A stretch of 64,000 nucleotides of DNA from JAYEPK01 sp048569615 (GCA_048569615.1 JBLIRK010000005.1:1-64000); one strand, 5' to 3'. Shown: positions 43,932-52,713, counted from the first letter of the stretch. Numbers and translations are program-made. The notes: a model not told the origin generated them from the sequence alone.

Positions 43932-44818
43932 CACTTCCACCTCAGCAGTCTGTCCAGCAGTTTTGTTCTCTCCACCTTCACTTCTCCCTTGTCGTTCTCC
44001 CTCAATTTCAACGGTGAGCTCCGGGGTCTGGGAGCCGATAAAGCAGCCCCCAGGGCCCCTACTAAATGCGGCTCCTCGGGCACCATCATCTCCCTGTTTA
44101 TGTCCTTCCTTATTTCCTCCACCACTCCCTTGTTCCTGGCGACACCCCCGCAGATCATGACCTTCCCCTTGCTCTGCGTCGAATTCACCAGGGCGATAAT
44201 CTTCCTTGCCACCATCTGGTGGAGGCCCGCAAGTATGTCGTCGGTCCTCTTTCCCTTGGCGATCAAGGACACGACCTCCGATTCCGCGAACACCGTGCAG
44301 GTGGCGTTCACGTGCTCCGCCAGCTTCGAGTGCAGGGATCGCTCGCCGACGTCGCCGATCTCCATCTCCAGGGCCATCGCCAAGGTGTCCATGAAGCAGC
44401 CTGTCCCCGTGGAGCACTTGTCGTTGGTCCTGAAATCCGAAATGATCCCCATATCTCCCATCCTCATGGCCCTTACTCCGTGCCCCCCAATGTCAACGAC
44501 GATCTCAACGTCCGGAACTAGAAAGAACGCGCCCTTGGCGAAGGAGGTGATATCCGTACGGGCCATGTCGGCGAAATCCAGGGACCTCCTGCCCTGACCG
44601 GTCGCCACGATGTAGCCGATATCGTTTCTCTTCAATCCTTTCTGTTCGAGGAGCTGCTCCATGAGCCCCGAGGCGAGCTTTCCGGGCTCCATGGTGGTGT
44701 TTCCCAATACCGAACCCGCCACCTCCTTCCCGTTCTCAAGGAGGAGCACTTTGGTGGAGATCGCGCCGACATCTATGCCCAGGTCGTAGGGCTTCCCGGA
44801 AATAATTTCCCCGCTCAT
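43931..44818 (-). CDS. BcrA/D-type activator ATPase, divergent copy
   Basis: 295 residues, homologous to the next gene. Phosphate-1 loop LGIDVGAISTKVLLL, cluster cysteines in NDKCSTGTGCFMD and NATCTVFAESEV, and adenosine region MICGGVARNKG are kept. The phosphate-2 motif usually read as DIGGQD(S/T)K is here VVDIGGHGVRAM, so the Gln-Asp pair is lost. A basic C-terminal extension of about 35 residues (RPRSSPLKLRENDKGEVKVE) is extra. It overlaps the double-cubane-type gene by ATGA. A heterodimer with the canonical ATPase, as BcrA-BcrD in benzoyl-CoA reductase, is likely. Confidence 0.87.
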   Translation of the reverse strand: MSGEIISGKPYDLGIDVGAISTKVLLLENGKEVAGSVLGNTTMEPGKLASGLMEQLLEQKGLKRNDIGYIVATGQGRRSLDFADMARTDITSFAKGAFFLVPDVEIVVDIGGHGVRAMRMGDMGIISDFRTNDKCSTGTGCFMDTLAMALEMEIGDVGERSLHSKLAEHVNATCTVFAESEVVSLIAKGKRTDDILAGLHQMVARKIIALVNSTQSKGKVMICGGVARNKGVVEEIRKDINREMMVPEEPHLVGALGAALSAPRPRSSPLKLRENDKGEVKVERTKLLDRLLRWK

Positions 44819-46134
44819 CTGCCTGCCTCTTTGAACTCCCTTCTAGCCTTGATCATCTCGACGAAGGCCTCCACCCTCGTCCTTACCTGCTCTATGTCGC
44901 CTTCGTCGTATTCGGATTCCAGCTTCACCATTGGGATGCCCATCTCCCTGAGCTCCAGCTCGATCTTCGTCGCTTCCAGATTGTTCAGGTGGCACCCCCT
45001 CAATGTATGGAACACGACCCCCTCGATGCCGTAGGCCTTGATGGAGGTCTTGAGCCTCCTTAGCCTGTCCTCGTTGGGGCTGAAACATGGACAGGTACAC
45101 GGAAAGAAATACCTCTCCGCTATTGCCTGAAGCATCTCCTTCATGGTCCATCCCTCCAGCATCACGGGATCGGACATCAGCCTGAAACCGGTGCAAAGCT
45201 CGTCCGTCACGATGGTCCCGCCGGATTCCTCTATGACGGTGGGGATCTTGAAGTTGGGGTACATCATGGGAGAGCCCGCAAGGAGTATCCTGGCCGCGCC
45301 CTCCTCCCCCGCCTGTATCGCCTTATCCTGCATCCCGTTCAGTTCGGATAAGAGCTCCCTTACCTTCTTGTTCCATCTGTCTATCCGGTCTATCTGGGAA
45401 GCCTGGACCACGAGCATGGCATCCCTGCCGGAGATGGGGGGCTTATCTTTCCTTCGGATCTCCAGGAGCTTTGTCCAGAGCTCATTGGACTCGTTCCATT
45501 TCTCCACTTCCCTTCTGAGCTTCCGTTTGGTTATCTTATTCCCTGTTAGCTCCTCCAGCCTCTTCTTCAGATAGACTATCTCCGATACCCATAGCTTCGA
45601 TGAGGTCTCCCCGATCTTGACCCTGGGTATGTTCATCATAACAACGGGGACGAAATCCTCCAGGATCTCGGCCAGCTTCATCTTGCCGTCGCAGGTCGCG
45701 GGTCCCGCGACCATGTCCACCAGGTCCGCCACCGGATTGGAGGAAACCATCTTCGTTCCCAGGGTGGCCTTTACCATGGGGCACAATCCCGCATCCCCCA
45801 GGAGCTCGTTGGCCGGATGGACAGGCTCGTAATAACCGGAGCACAACCTAAGCCCCTGGGCGCCTGCGGCGCTTATCAGCTCGTAGGGGACCATCACGCA
45901 TAACGTGCCGACGACCTTCCCTCCCTTCTCCCTGAACTCCTTGAGCTCCAGGTACCTTACGCCTCCGTAGCGGTGAACCTCGTCGAAGTAGTTCATGGCC
46001 TTTGCCCTGTTCTTCTGGGCCTTCAGGTTCTTCCGGGAGGCCTCCTCCATCTGCTCGGACCTCTTCCTGGTCCTCGTCCGCTGCTCCTCCGAGAAGTATC
46101 CTTCCTTGTCCTTGAGGTACCTGCTGGGCATCAT
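44815..46134 (-). CDS. Double-cubane / 2-hydroxyacyl-CoA dehydratase-like protein (HgdB/BcrB/C family)
   Basis: 439 residues. Family segments seen: VVGTLCVMVPYELISAAGAQ, LRLCSGYYEP, AGLCPMVKAT, PATCDGKMK, DELCTGFRLM, and near the end FFPCTCPCFSPNE and HTLRGCHLNNLEA. Nine cysteines are present, enough for a [4Fe-4S] or an [8Fe-9S] double cubane. Only one catalytic-type subunit is encoded, with two ATPases, unlike HgdAB or BcrBC pairs, and like stand-alone double-cubane proteins. The N-terminal 60 residues are very basic (KDKEGYFSEEQRTRTRKRSE), perhaps for docking. ATG 46134 overlaps the polyferredoxin stop. Substrate unknown. Confidence 0.83.
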   Translation of the reverse strand: MMPSRYLKDKEGYFSEEQRTRTRKRSEQMEEASRKNLKAQKNRAKAMNYFDEVHRYGGVRYLELKEFREKGGKVVGTLCVMVPYELISAAGAQGLRLCSGYYEPVHPANELLGDAGLCPMVKATLGTKMVSSNPVADLVDMVAGPATCDGKMKLAEILEDFVPVVMMNIPRVKIGETSSKLWVSEIVYLKKRLEELTGNKITKRKLRREVEKWNESNELWTKLLEIRRKDKPPISGRDAMLVVQASQIDRIDRWNKKVRELLSELNGMQDKAIQAGEEGAARILLAGSPMMYPNFKIPTVIEESGGTIVTDELCTGFRLMSDPVMLEGWTMKEMLQAIAERYFFPCTCPCFSPNEDRLRRLKTSIKAYGIEGVVFHTLRGCHLNNLEATKIELELREMGIPMVKLESEYDEGDIEQVRTRVEAFVEMIKARREFKEAGR

Positions 46135-47123
46135 CCTCCTCCTTTTCTGCTCGTATCCTTCTTCTTCTTGTTGATGAGGCCGAGAGCGGTCCTCTTCGGC
46201 CTCTTCGAGCTCACGATCCCGAAGGGACCATACATCAGGGACAGGCAGTCCTTCTCGGGGCAGAGCTCCACGCATCTGCCGCAGAGTGTGCAGTCCTCCC
46301 CGGCGACATCGTCCTTCTCCATGTCCTCGTACACCTTATCGTGGTCCAGGGGGCAGACCCTGAGGCAGACGCGGCATCTTGTGCATTTCTCCGGGTCCTT
46401 CTTCAGCCAGGCAAGGGACGCACCGCTCAGAAGCGCCATCGCCCCGCCCATGGGGCAGATGCGGCAGAATGCCATCTTGATGAAGAAGGACGCCACCAGG
46501 AACAGCACCAGAATGACCAGTGCAAGGACGGGAAGCGTCGTCGTCCACGGCTCCAGACCGAATATCTGCTGGGTGACCGTAAAGAAACCCTTTGCGGGAC
46601 AGACCTGACAGAAGGGGAGCGCCAGCGTTGACTGGCAGCCCATGATACCAAGGGCGGATATGCCGATGGGAATCGAAAGAAGGATCGTAAGGAAGATTAT
46701 CACGTACTTGATCCGCCGGAGAACGACCCTGTGGCTCCATCTCAGCTTGTATGCGGGGATACCTGTCCTCTCCCGGAGCCACCCCATGAACTCCTGGACC
46801 ATCCCGAAGGGGCAGAGCCAGGAGCACCAGAGCCTTCCCAGAAGGATGATCAGTATCAGGACCACCATGACCATGATCAGCACGTCAACGTAGCTGTTGT
46901 AGTAGCCCTGTGTGAGCCCGTCCTGGAGCTGATAATAGAAGCAGGATGTCGGTGTGGTGTTGATATACCTGCAGGAGGCGTTGGGAAGGAATATCCTGCG
47001 GAGAAGGGGATATGTTCCAAAAGGGGGGAGACCGAGGAGCTGGCTTAGAATGAAACCCAGGGCAAGCCCCTGGACCGCGAACCTCCAAGGCCTGATCCTT
47101 GTCCCCTTGAACTCCCCCTTCAC
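46131..47123 (-). CDS. NapH/NosR-type membrane polyferredoxin
   Basis: 330 residues from GTG 47123, which overlaps the stop of the FG-GAP gene. About five transmembrane helices. Membrane-side Cys motifs LWCSWLCPFGMVQEF and AFCRICPMGGAMAL are those of NapH/YccM/NosR-type proteins; there is also a pair CQSTLALPFCQVCPAKG. The cytoplasmic end carries two [4Fe-4S] ferredoxin motifs, CTRCRVCLRVCP and CTLCGRCVELCP. The N-terminal loop outside the membrane has NASCRYINTTPTSC. Likely moves electrons between the membrane and the ATPase/double-cubane proteins encoded next. Confidence 0.88.
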   Translation of the reverse strand: MKGEFKGTRIRPWRFAVQGLALGFILSQLLGLPPFGTYPLLRRIFLPNASCRYINTTPTSCFYYQLQDGLTQGYYNSYVDVLIMVMVVLILIILLGRLWCSWLCPFGMVQEFMGWLRERTGIPAYKLRWSHRVVLRRIKYVIIFLTILLSIPIGISALGIMGCQSTLALPFCQVCPAKGFFTVTQQIFGLEPWTTTLPVLALVILVLFLVASFFIKMAFCRICPMGGAMALLSGASLAWLKKDPEKCTRCRVCLRVCPLDHDKVYEDMEKDDVAGEDCTLCGRCVELCPEKDCLSLMYGPFGIVSSKRPKRTALGLINKKKKDTSRKGGG

Positions 47124-48415
47124 CCCCGTGCCCTCCTTTTCCTGATATGGTGTATCCAGAGCCTTGAAAGGACGGCAAGCTGGGCGATGAGGACAGCCAC
47201 CAGCGCAAGCTGTACCACCTTCATCCACTGGACCAGGTCGTCGATCTCGCCGAGCACCGCCTCCGTCCTCTTGGTCTTTCCGTCGATAATATATACGTGG
47301 GGGGTGACGTAGCCCGATGTGTAATCGCCTTTGCCTATGTATCCGCCCTGTCCGGCGATTATCTCCATTTCCCCGTCCCTGTCCGGATCGGCGATCACGA
47401 CACCCAGCACATCCCTTCCGAGCTCCCCGGAGGTCCATTCCAGGACCCTTGTCTCGGCATCGTAGACCCTGATGTAACCCGCCATGTTCGAAACGACGAT
47501 CTCCAACGTCCCGTCGTCATCGACGTCCCCGATATCGAGCCCGTAGGCCTTCGGGCCGATGTTCCCGCTCTTCCATACCTGGACGAAGTCATTGCCGTCG
47601 TAGGTGAAGATGAAGCACCATCCGTCCCTGTACCTGTACCCGTTTGAAACCACCATCTCCAGGACTCCGTCGCCGTCGAGGTCCACGACCTTCAAACCTT
47701 CAACACATCCTCCGAGATCGGGGCTCTTCCATTTCAGATCCCCAGTTTCCAGGTCGAATATCCTGATGTAGCCCTCTCCCCGGATATCTCCGAGCGACAC
47801 TCCGGATGTGACGATCAGCTCCTCCTTCCCGTCCTGGTCAAGGTCGGCGATATCGATCTCCCTCAGCCTCGAATCGAAGGGCTCGAGCTCCCTGTAGGGA
47901 TCGGATGAATTGTGCTCGAAGAAGTAGACCTGCCCCCATCCCTGGTCCGTCTTGAAACCCGACCCTACGATGAGCTCGTTCTCGCCGTCCCCGTCGACAT
48001 CATGGAGGAGCAGGCCGTGGGCATCCCTGACTAGAGTCACTGATTCCCATTCGATCTCCTTCGTCCGTCCGTCCAGTGCCCTGACGTTCCCGTCACCGTC
48101 CCCGATGATGATCTCCATGGAATCGTCATTGTCGAACTGGCCGGCCCTGAGGCCCCAGCACCGGGTCCCGAACCTGGGTGAGGTCCAGTCAACGGAGTAA
48201 TCACCCCCGGCATATTCGACGGAGGTCACGTATCCGTCGTAAGAGCCGAAAAGTATCTCGTCCCTTCCGTCTCCGTCAACATCCTCGCATATGATGGACT
48301 GGAACCTTCCGATGCCGGAGGTGAGCTCCCTGGGCTCCACCACGGCTGATGCGGGCTGAAAGAATATCATCATCATCAGCAGGATGCAAAGGAAGTGAGG
48401 GAACCGCCCCTTCAT
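47120..48415 (-). CDS. FG-GAP/VCBS propeller surface protein, membrane-anchored
   Basis: 431 residues. Signal peptide (MKGRFPHFLCILLMMMIFFQ). Seven or so VCBS/FG-GAP units with calcium-type loops: DVDGDGRDE, QFDNDDSME, DVDGDGENE, DLDQDGKEE, DLDGDGVLE, DVDDDGTLE, DPDRDGEME. A transmembrane helix near 395-418 (VVQLALVAVLIAQLAVLSRLW) and a basic tail. ATG 48415 overlaps the WD40 gene stop by ATGA. A binding or scaffold role outside the cell is inferred; no catalytic residues seen. Confidence 0.85.
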   Translation of the reverse strand: MKGRFPHFLCILLMMMIFFQPASAVVEPRELTSGIGRFQSIICEDVDGDGRDEILFGSYDGYVTSVEYAGGDYSVDWTSPRFGTRCWGLRAGQFDNDDSMEIIIGDGDGNVRALDGRTKEIEWESVTLVRDAHGLLLHDVDGDGENELIVGSGFKTDQGWGQVYFFEHNSSDPYRELEPFDSRLREIDIADLDQDGKEELIVTSGVSLGDIRGEGYIRIFDLETGDLKWKSPDLGGCVEGLKVVDLDGDGVLEMVVSNGYRYRDGWCFIFTYDGNDFVQVWKSGNIGPKAYGLDIGDVDDDGTLEIVVSNMAGYIRVYDAETRVLEWTSGELGRDVLGVVIADPDRDGEMEIIAGQGGYIGKGDYTSGYVTPHVYIIDGKTKRTEAVLGEIDDLVQWMKVVQLALVAVLIAQLAVLSRLWIHHIRKRRARG

Positions 48416-49608
48416 CCCCTGGACCTCCGGATCTCCCTGTATGCGGGATAGAAGAATGCGACCAAGGCAGCTGCCCCGATAATGATGAGGGATACGGCGG
48501 TGATGGTCCCGATGGGAAGTCCGTCCCCCTCTCCCGCTTCGCCGCCGAATCCGTAGAGTATGACGGTATGGCTCTTTCCCAGTCCAGAGGCCAGGAACCT
48601 GCCGTCCGGGGACCACCTTGACATCATCACCATGGCATGCTGCTCCATACCGTCCTTGATCACTTTCAGTTCGGTACCGGTCACGGAATCCCTTATCTTC
48701 AGAGTGAGGTCAACACCGGAGGTGGCAGCTATCTCCTGAAAGGGGTGGAAATCGACGGACCTGACGCAGTTGTTGTCGGACCATGTGGCGAGGATCTCGC
48801 CGGTGGATGAGTTCCAGACCTTGATCTTGTAATCCCTGGAGCCGGTGATGAGCCTTGAATCATCCGGAGACCAGTCGATGTCCAGAACACCTGTGGTATG
48901 CCCGGTCGCGTTCATCACCTCGGTCCTTGTGGAGAACTCCATGATCCTTATCATCCTGTCATCGGATGCGGATGCGAGCCTGTCACCCTCGTTCGACCAT
49001 CTCACTGCGAGCACTCCATCCCTGTGCCAGTTGAGGGTGTGGTAGAGCCTGCCTGTCTGCATGTCCCATATGCGGACAGCGTTCTCCTCCTGGTTCTGCG
49101 GGATGACCTTGTCCCTCCCCGAGCCGGACGCCAAGTATCTGCTGTCAGGGGAGAAATCGAGGCAGAGGATGGAGCCGGAGTGCCCCCTCAGCATGTACTT
49201 CTCCTCCCAGGTCGCCGTATCGAACACGGTTATAATGCGGTCGTCCCCGCCCACAGCCAGGAGCTTTCCGTCGGGGGAGAAGCAGCAGGCGCGGAGCGGA
49301 TTCGTCCCCTCGGGGGAGAACCCGTCGCATCTCGTATCCTCCGGGACGAGGTCGAGCACGGTCCTGATCCCACCGTCAGTGGCGTTCAGAACCACGCATT
49401 TATCGTCGAAGAACGTGGCGGCGATCATCGATCCGTCGGGGGACCACGACAGCTTCCAGAATGTCGCCTCGCTGTCCTCCTTGGTGTACATCCAGATGAC
49501 CTCCGCCCTTGCCGGATCTATTTCCGCTACCTGGGCTGCTGCGGGATTCAAGGGCAGAAGGAGGATGAGCAGTCCGAATGCTGTCGCCGGAATGACGGCT
49601 ATTTTCAT
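48412..49608 (-). CDS. Exported WD40-propeller protein, membrane-anchored
   Basis: 398 residues. Signal peptide (1-25, ending near NPAAAQ). Seven WD40-type repeats are readable (LSWSPDGSMIAATFFDD; CCFSPDGKLLAVGGDDR; LDFSPDSRYLASGSGRD; VRWSNEGDRLASASDDR; IDWSPDDSRLITGSRDY; VDFHPFQEIAATSGVD; SRWSPDGRFLASGLGK), so the propeller is complete. C-terminal transmembrane helix (ITAVSLIIIGAAALVAFFY) and short basic tail. WD40 domains outside the cell are less usual than inside. It is coupled by ATGA overlaps to its neighbours on both sides. Confidence 0.87.
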   Translation of the reverse strand: MKIAVIPATAFGLLILLLPLNPAAAQVAEIDPARAEVIWMYTKEDSEATFWKLSWSPDGSMIAATFFDDKCVVLNATDGGIRTVLDLVPEDTRCDGFSPEGTNPLRACCFSPDGKLLAVGGDDRIITVFDTATWEEKYMLRGHSGSILCLDFSPDSRYLASGSGRDKVIPQNQEENAVRIWDMQTGRLYHTLNWHRDGVLAVRWSNEGDRLASASDDRMIRIMEFSTRTEVMNATGHTTGVLDIDWSPDDSRLITGSRDYKIKVWNSSTGEILATWSDNNCVRSVDFHPFQEIAATSGVDLTLKIRDSVTGTELKVIKDGMEQHAMVMMSRWSPDGRFLASGLGKSHTVILYGFGGEAGEGDGLPIGTITAVSLIIIGAAALVAFFYPAYREIRRSRG

Positions 49609-51266
49609 GTAAGCACCTCCCTCTCCTCGTTCCGGTTCCTCAAGTAAACAACTAAGGTGACGAATCCGGTTAGCAAGTTCAGGCCGGCGATCACCGCTAT
49701 TATGATACCGTTGCTCAAGCGACCGCTTTTATCGACTGTTGACGAAGCTGTTTCGTCATCTGCCTCCTCCCCGGGCTCCACGATTACATTGGCGGAGGCC
49801 GTTCCCGGCTCCAACCCTTCCTTCACGACTTCCAATTCGATATTGACCGTCGACCTCGAGCTGACCCTGATGGGGAAGTAGAATACCTCGACCTCCCCCT
49901 CCTCGTTGGTCAAGTATTTCAACCTCGTATTGCCATCCTTGTCAAAGGCAATGTACCCAGCGGAAATGGAGAAGGTGACCTCAGCTCCCTCGACGGGGGA
50001 GCCCTCGTTATCGGTCACCCTTACGATCATGGATGTGGAATTGTCGGAGGTTATCTCCTTATCCGTTGTGTTGATGGCCGCAGACAGACCGGGCGGGCGG
50101 ACCCCAACGCAGTAAACGGACCGGTCCGAGGAGCCGAAATATACCCTTTCCAGGTAGATGACGGGTGATGAATAGACATAACCCCCGGTCGAGAAGGTCC
50201 ATACCAGGTCCCCGTTGGTCTCGTTGAAGCAGTAGAGGTTGTAGTCGTCGGAGCCGATGAACAATTTCCCATCCGAGACCACGGGGGACGAGCCCCCCTG
50301 GAAATCATGGGTGGGGGAGGACCAGATCACCTCGTCTTCGGAGATGTTGCCGTCCGAATCAGGGTCATCGATCGGAAGGCACCATGTGTACTCGAAGGAC
50401 CCGAAGAATACCCTGTCATCTCTGACGATCGGTGTGGAATAGGTATCGTGGCCAGTGAAGAAGGACCATTTAATATCCATGGTATCCGGGTCCACATTGT
50501 AGATCCTCTGGTCCATCCCTGCGGTCAGCAGCAGATTATCATCATGGAGCACTCCGGAGGAATACACCTCGGCATACTCCCCGAACTCCACCTTGTCCAG
50601 TACCTCTCCGTCGTCCAGCGATAGCCTGTAGAGGCTCCTTCCGGTGTCCCCGATGAAGAGCACCCCCCTTTCCTCGTCTACGATCCCCGAGGCCCAAATG
50701 GGAAGGTCGGATATCGGAGACCTCCAGATCTCCTGTCCCTCCTTAGATAATCTGTACACGATCCCGGCCAGGTCCGAGAAGATGACCGAATCCCCGAAGG
50801 CGTGGGCCGAGGATTTGATCTCTCCCTCGGTCTCGAAGGACCAGAGGGTCTCAGGTTCGGAGGTCGATCCCTCCGGTGGAAGCGAGATGCAGTAGAAATT
50901 GCGGTCAAGTGATCCGAAATATCCCCTGCCATTCTCCAGAAGGACCGTTGCTTGTACATCGTCCCCCGACTTGAACTTCCAGTTCATACTCCCGGTCACG
51001 GGGTCCAGGCAGTAGACCCAGTCGTCCTCCGAGCCAATGACCAGACCGCCTGGGTAGAAAGTGGGAGAGGAGAGAACCTGACTCCCGGTGTCGAAGGACC
51101 ATATCAATTCGCCCTTCTCAGGAGCATCCCCGTCTTCAAGGGCCAGGTGCAGGGGGTCCCCCCTCCACTGGCTCCATGCGCCCTCTGAGGGATCCGAACC
51201 CGTGAAGGATATAAAGAGGAGGAGAACTAGGATGGCCGCCGCTGTGATCTTGGAAATAGAGCTCAT
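49605..51266 (-). CDS. PQQ-type (BamB-like) propeller surface protein with Ig-like domain
   Basis: 553 residues, first gene of the tightly coupled run. Signal peptide 1-28. Propeller repeats of the PQQ/pyrrolo-quinoline type at about 30-400 (WSFDTGSQVLSSPTFYPGGL; GSEDDWVYCLDPVTGSMNWK; IGSDDYNLYCFNETNGDLVW; YFGSSDRSVYCV). They carry a recurrent Tyr-Cys in the blades. A bacterial-Ig-like domain follows (about 405-500; VRVTDNEGSPVEGAEVTFSI), then a linker and a transmembrane helix (about 518-542). Quinoprotein dehydrogenase catalytic residues are not recognised, so PQQ binding is doubtful. Start is ATG 51266. Confidence 0.83.
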   Translation of the reverse strand: MSSISKITAAAILVLLLFISFTGSDPSEGAWSQWRGDPLHLALEDGDAPEKGELIWSFDTGSQVLSSPTFYPGGLVIGSEDDWVYCLDPVTGSMNWKFKSGDDVQATVLLENGRGYFGSLDRNFYCISLPPEGSTSEPETLWSFETEGEIKSSAHAFGDSVIFSDLAGIVYRLSKEGQEIWRSPISDLPIWASGIVDEERGVLFIGDTGRSLYRLSLDDGEVLDKVEFGEYAEVYSSGVLHDDNLLLTAGMDQRIYNVDPDTMDIKWSFFTGHDTYSTPIVRDDRVFFGSFEYTWCLPIDDPDSDGNISEDEVIWSSPTHDFQGGSSPVVSDGKLFIGSDDYNLYCFNETNGDLVWTFSTGGYVYSSPVIYLERVYFGSSDRSVYCVGVRPPGLSAAINTTDKEITSDNSTSMIVRVTDNEGSPVEGAEVTFSISAGYIAFDKDGNTRLKYLTNEEGEVEVFYFPIRVSSRSTVNIELEVVKEGLEPGTASANVIVEPGEEADDETASSTVDKSGRLSNGIIIAVIAGLNLLTGFVTLVVYLRNRNEEREVLT

Positions 51267-51337
51267 CCCAACGGTTATTTCAGACCCTCCCGAACGATCG
51301 CCATTTGCCAGGCTCTCCGGAACATTGCGGGTCTGCG

Positions 51338-51350
51338 GTTATAATAGTTA
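51338..51350 (-). promoter_or_regulatory. TATA-like element before the eight-gene redox operon
   Basis: Minus-strand AACTATTATAACC lies in the 108-base gap upstream of the PQQ-propeller gene. It would start a transcript near 51320 that reads through to the lipoprotein gene. Confidence 0.4.
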
Positions 51351-51374
51351 TGGGGGGCTCCCCGAATCTGTAAC

Positions 51375-52706
51375 CTATCCCTTTCTTATCCTCCTGTATC
51401 TCTTCCAGAATACGGCGAGGATGACACCGATGATGATCGCGACTGCAAGGGCGAGGAAGAGCATATCCCTGTTTGCGCTCACCTCCCGCCCGATATCGAA
51501 TGCGTCGTCCCCATCATCATCATCGGTAACCGGAATGTTCTGCCTGAGGCATCTTACATACCCGTTCCTGTCCCCGAAGAAGACCTTGGAGCCGTATGCC
51601 GACGGGGAGACCTCGCTGGCATCCCCGTATTCGAAGCTCCGGTAGATGCTTCCGTTCCCCATATGGACCATGACCAGCCCCTGTTCACAGGTCGCATATA
51701 CGAGCTTCCCGCCTATTACGGGGGATGTCTCAAGCTGGGAAGGACCGAGGTCAAGGGTCCATTCTATCGAACCATATTCTGCATCCAGGCAGTAGAGGAG
51801 CCCGTCATTGGCCCCGACCATAACCTTCTCGGCGTTTACGGCAGGTGAGGATTGGATGTCGCCTCCCAGGGCGGTGCTCCAGATGAGCTCCCCGTCCCCG
51901 GCGTCAAGGCAGTACATGTTGCTGTCGTAGGAGCCGAAATATATCCTTCCTTCCATGATCGCGGGTGAGGATGGAATGTAAGCAGCGGAGAAGTTCCATT
52001 TATGCTCCCCGGTCAATGCATCCAGACATCTCAGCATCCCGTCGCAGGAACCGAAATATAGGTTGTTGTCATGGACGGCAGGGGTTGTGTGTATCCATCC
52101 CTGGCATCCGATGTAATCCCAAGAGGGGGTCCCATCCGGTTTCAGGCTGTAGAACTTAGAATCATAGGATCCGAAATAGATCATGTCGCCGGGTCCGTTG
52201 GGGGAGGAAATGATCTCCTTCCCCGATCCCGTATCAAAGGTCCATAGCTGCGCTCCTTCTTCCATGGAGAGCGCCGTCACCATACCAGAACTGTCGCACA
52301 CTGCGAGATCGTTCGTTTCCTCGATATACAGGGGTGTCGAGAATATAGGTGCTCCGACGTTGTAGCTCCATTCCAGGCTCCCGAACTCCGAATTCAGCTT
52401 GTAAACCGTCCCGTTGGAGGTGCCGAACACGCACCAGCCTTCCTCAGCGATGACTGCGGTGCCGATGGATGAATCCGCCCGGAACTCCCAGGACAGGAAG
52501 ACCTCTCCCTTCAACGGATCTGAAAGGTCGGTGGTGGTTCTTCCCGTATTCGACGGATCTCCCCTGAAGCTGTTCCAGCCTAGCGCAGCGGGACCCGCAA
52601 CCATCAATATCGACAGGAGAATCGAAAGGATCGCCCCTGTCCTTCCAGGGGAGCACTTCATGGAGATAGAACCAGTTCGACTGGGATTAAAAGCTTGCGC
52701 TCTCAT
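51375..52706 (-). CDS. PQQ-type (BamB-like) propeller surface protein, second copy
   Basis: 443 residues from ATG 52706, chosen because GGTGA lies 6 bases upstream and the permease stop is 8 bases before it; ATG 52661 would give a shorter, cleaner signal peptide. Propeller repeats with YFGSYDSKFYSLKPDG, YFGSCDGMLRCLDALTG, YFGSYDSNMYCLDAGDGELIW and VGANDGLLYCLDAEYG. Then an acidic linker (TDDDDGDDAFD), a transmembrane helix (FLALAVAIIIGVILAVFW) and a basic tail. Related to the next PQQ-type gene but without its Ig-like domain. Follows the permease gene on the same strand. Confidence 0.82.
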   Translation of the reverse strand: MRAQAFNPSRTGSISMKCSPGRTGAILSILLSILMVAGPAALGWNSFRGDPSNTGRTTTDLSDPLKGEVFLSWEFRADSSIGTAVIAEEGWCVFGTSNGTVYKLNSEFGSLEWSYNVGAPIFSTPLYIEETNDLAVCDSSGMVTALSMEEGAQLWTFDTGSGKEIISSPNGPGDMIYFGSYDSKFYSLKPDGTPSWDYIGCQGWIHTTPAVHDNNLYFGSCDGMLRCLDALTGEHKWNFSAAYIPSSPAIMEGRIYFGSYDSNMYCLDAGDGELIWSTALGGDIQSSPAVNAEKVMVGANDGLLYCLDAEYGSIEWTLDLGPSQLETSPVIGGKLVYATCEQGLVMVHMGNGSIYRSFEYGDASEVSPSAYGSKVFFGDRNGYVRCLRQNIPVTDDDDGDDAFDIGREVSANRDMLFLALAVAIIIGVILAVFWKRYRRIRKG

Positions 52707-52713
52707 AAGTTCG

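Noticed and set aside
43116..44597. Long plus-strand open frame of 493 codons opposite the two ATPase genes
   Set aside because: The minus strand encodes clear ASKHA ATPases with intact motifs; the plus-strand reading has no recognisable domain and is a shadow of biased codon use.
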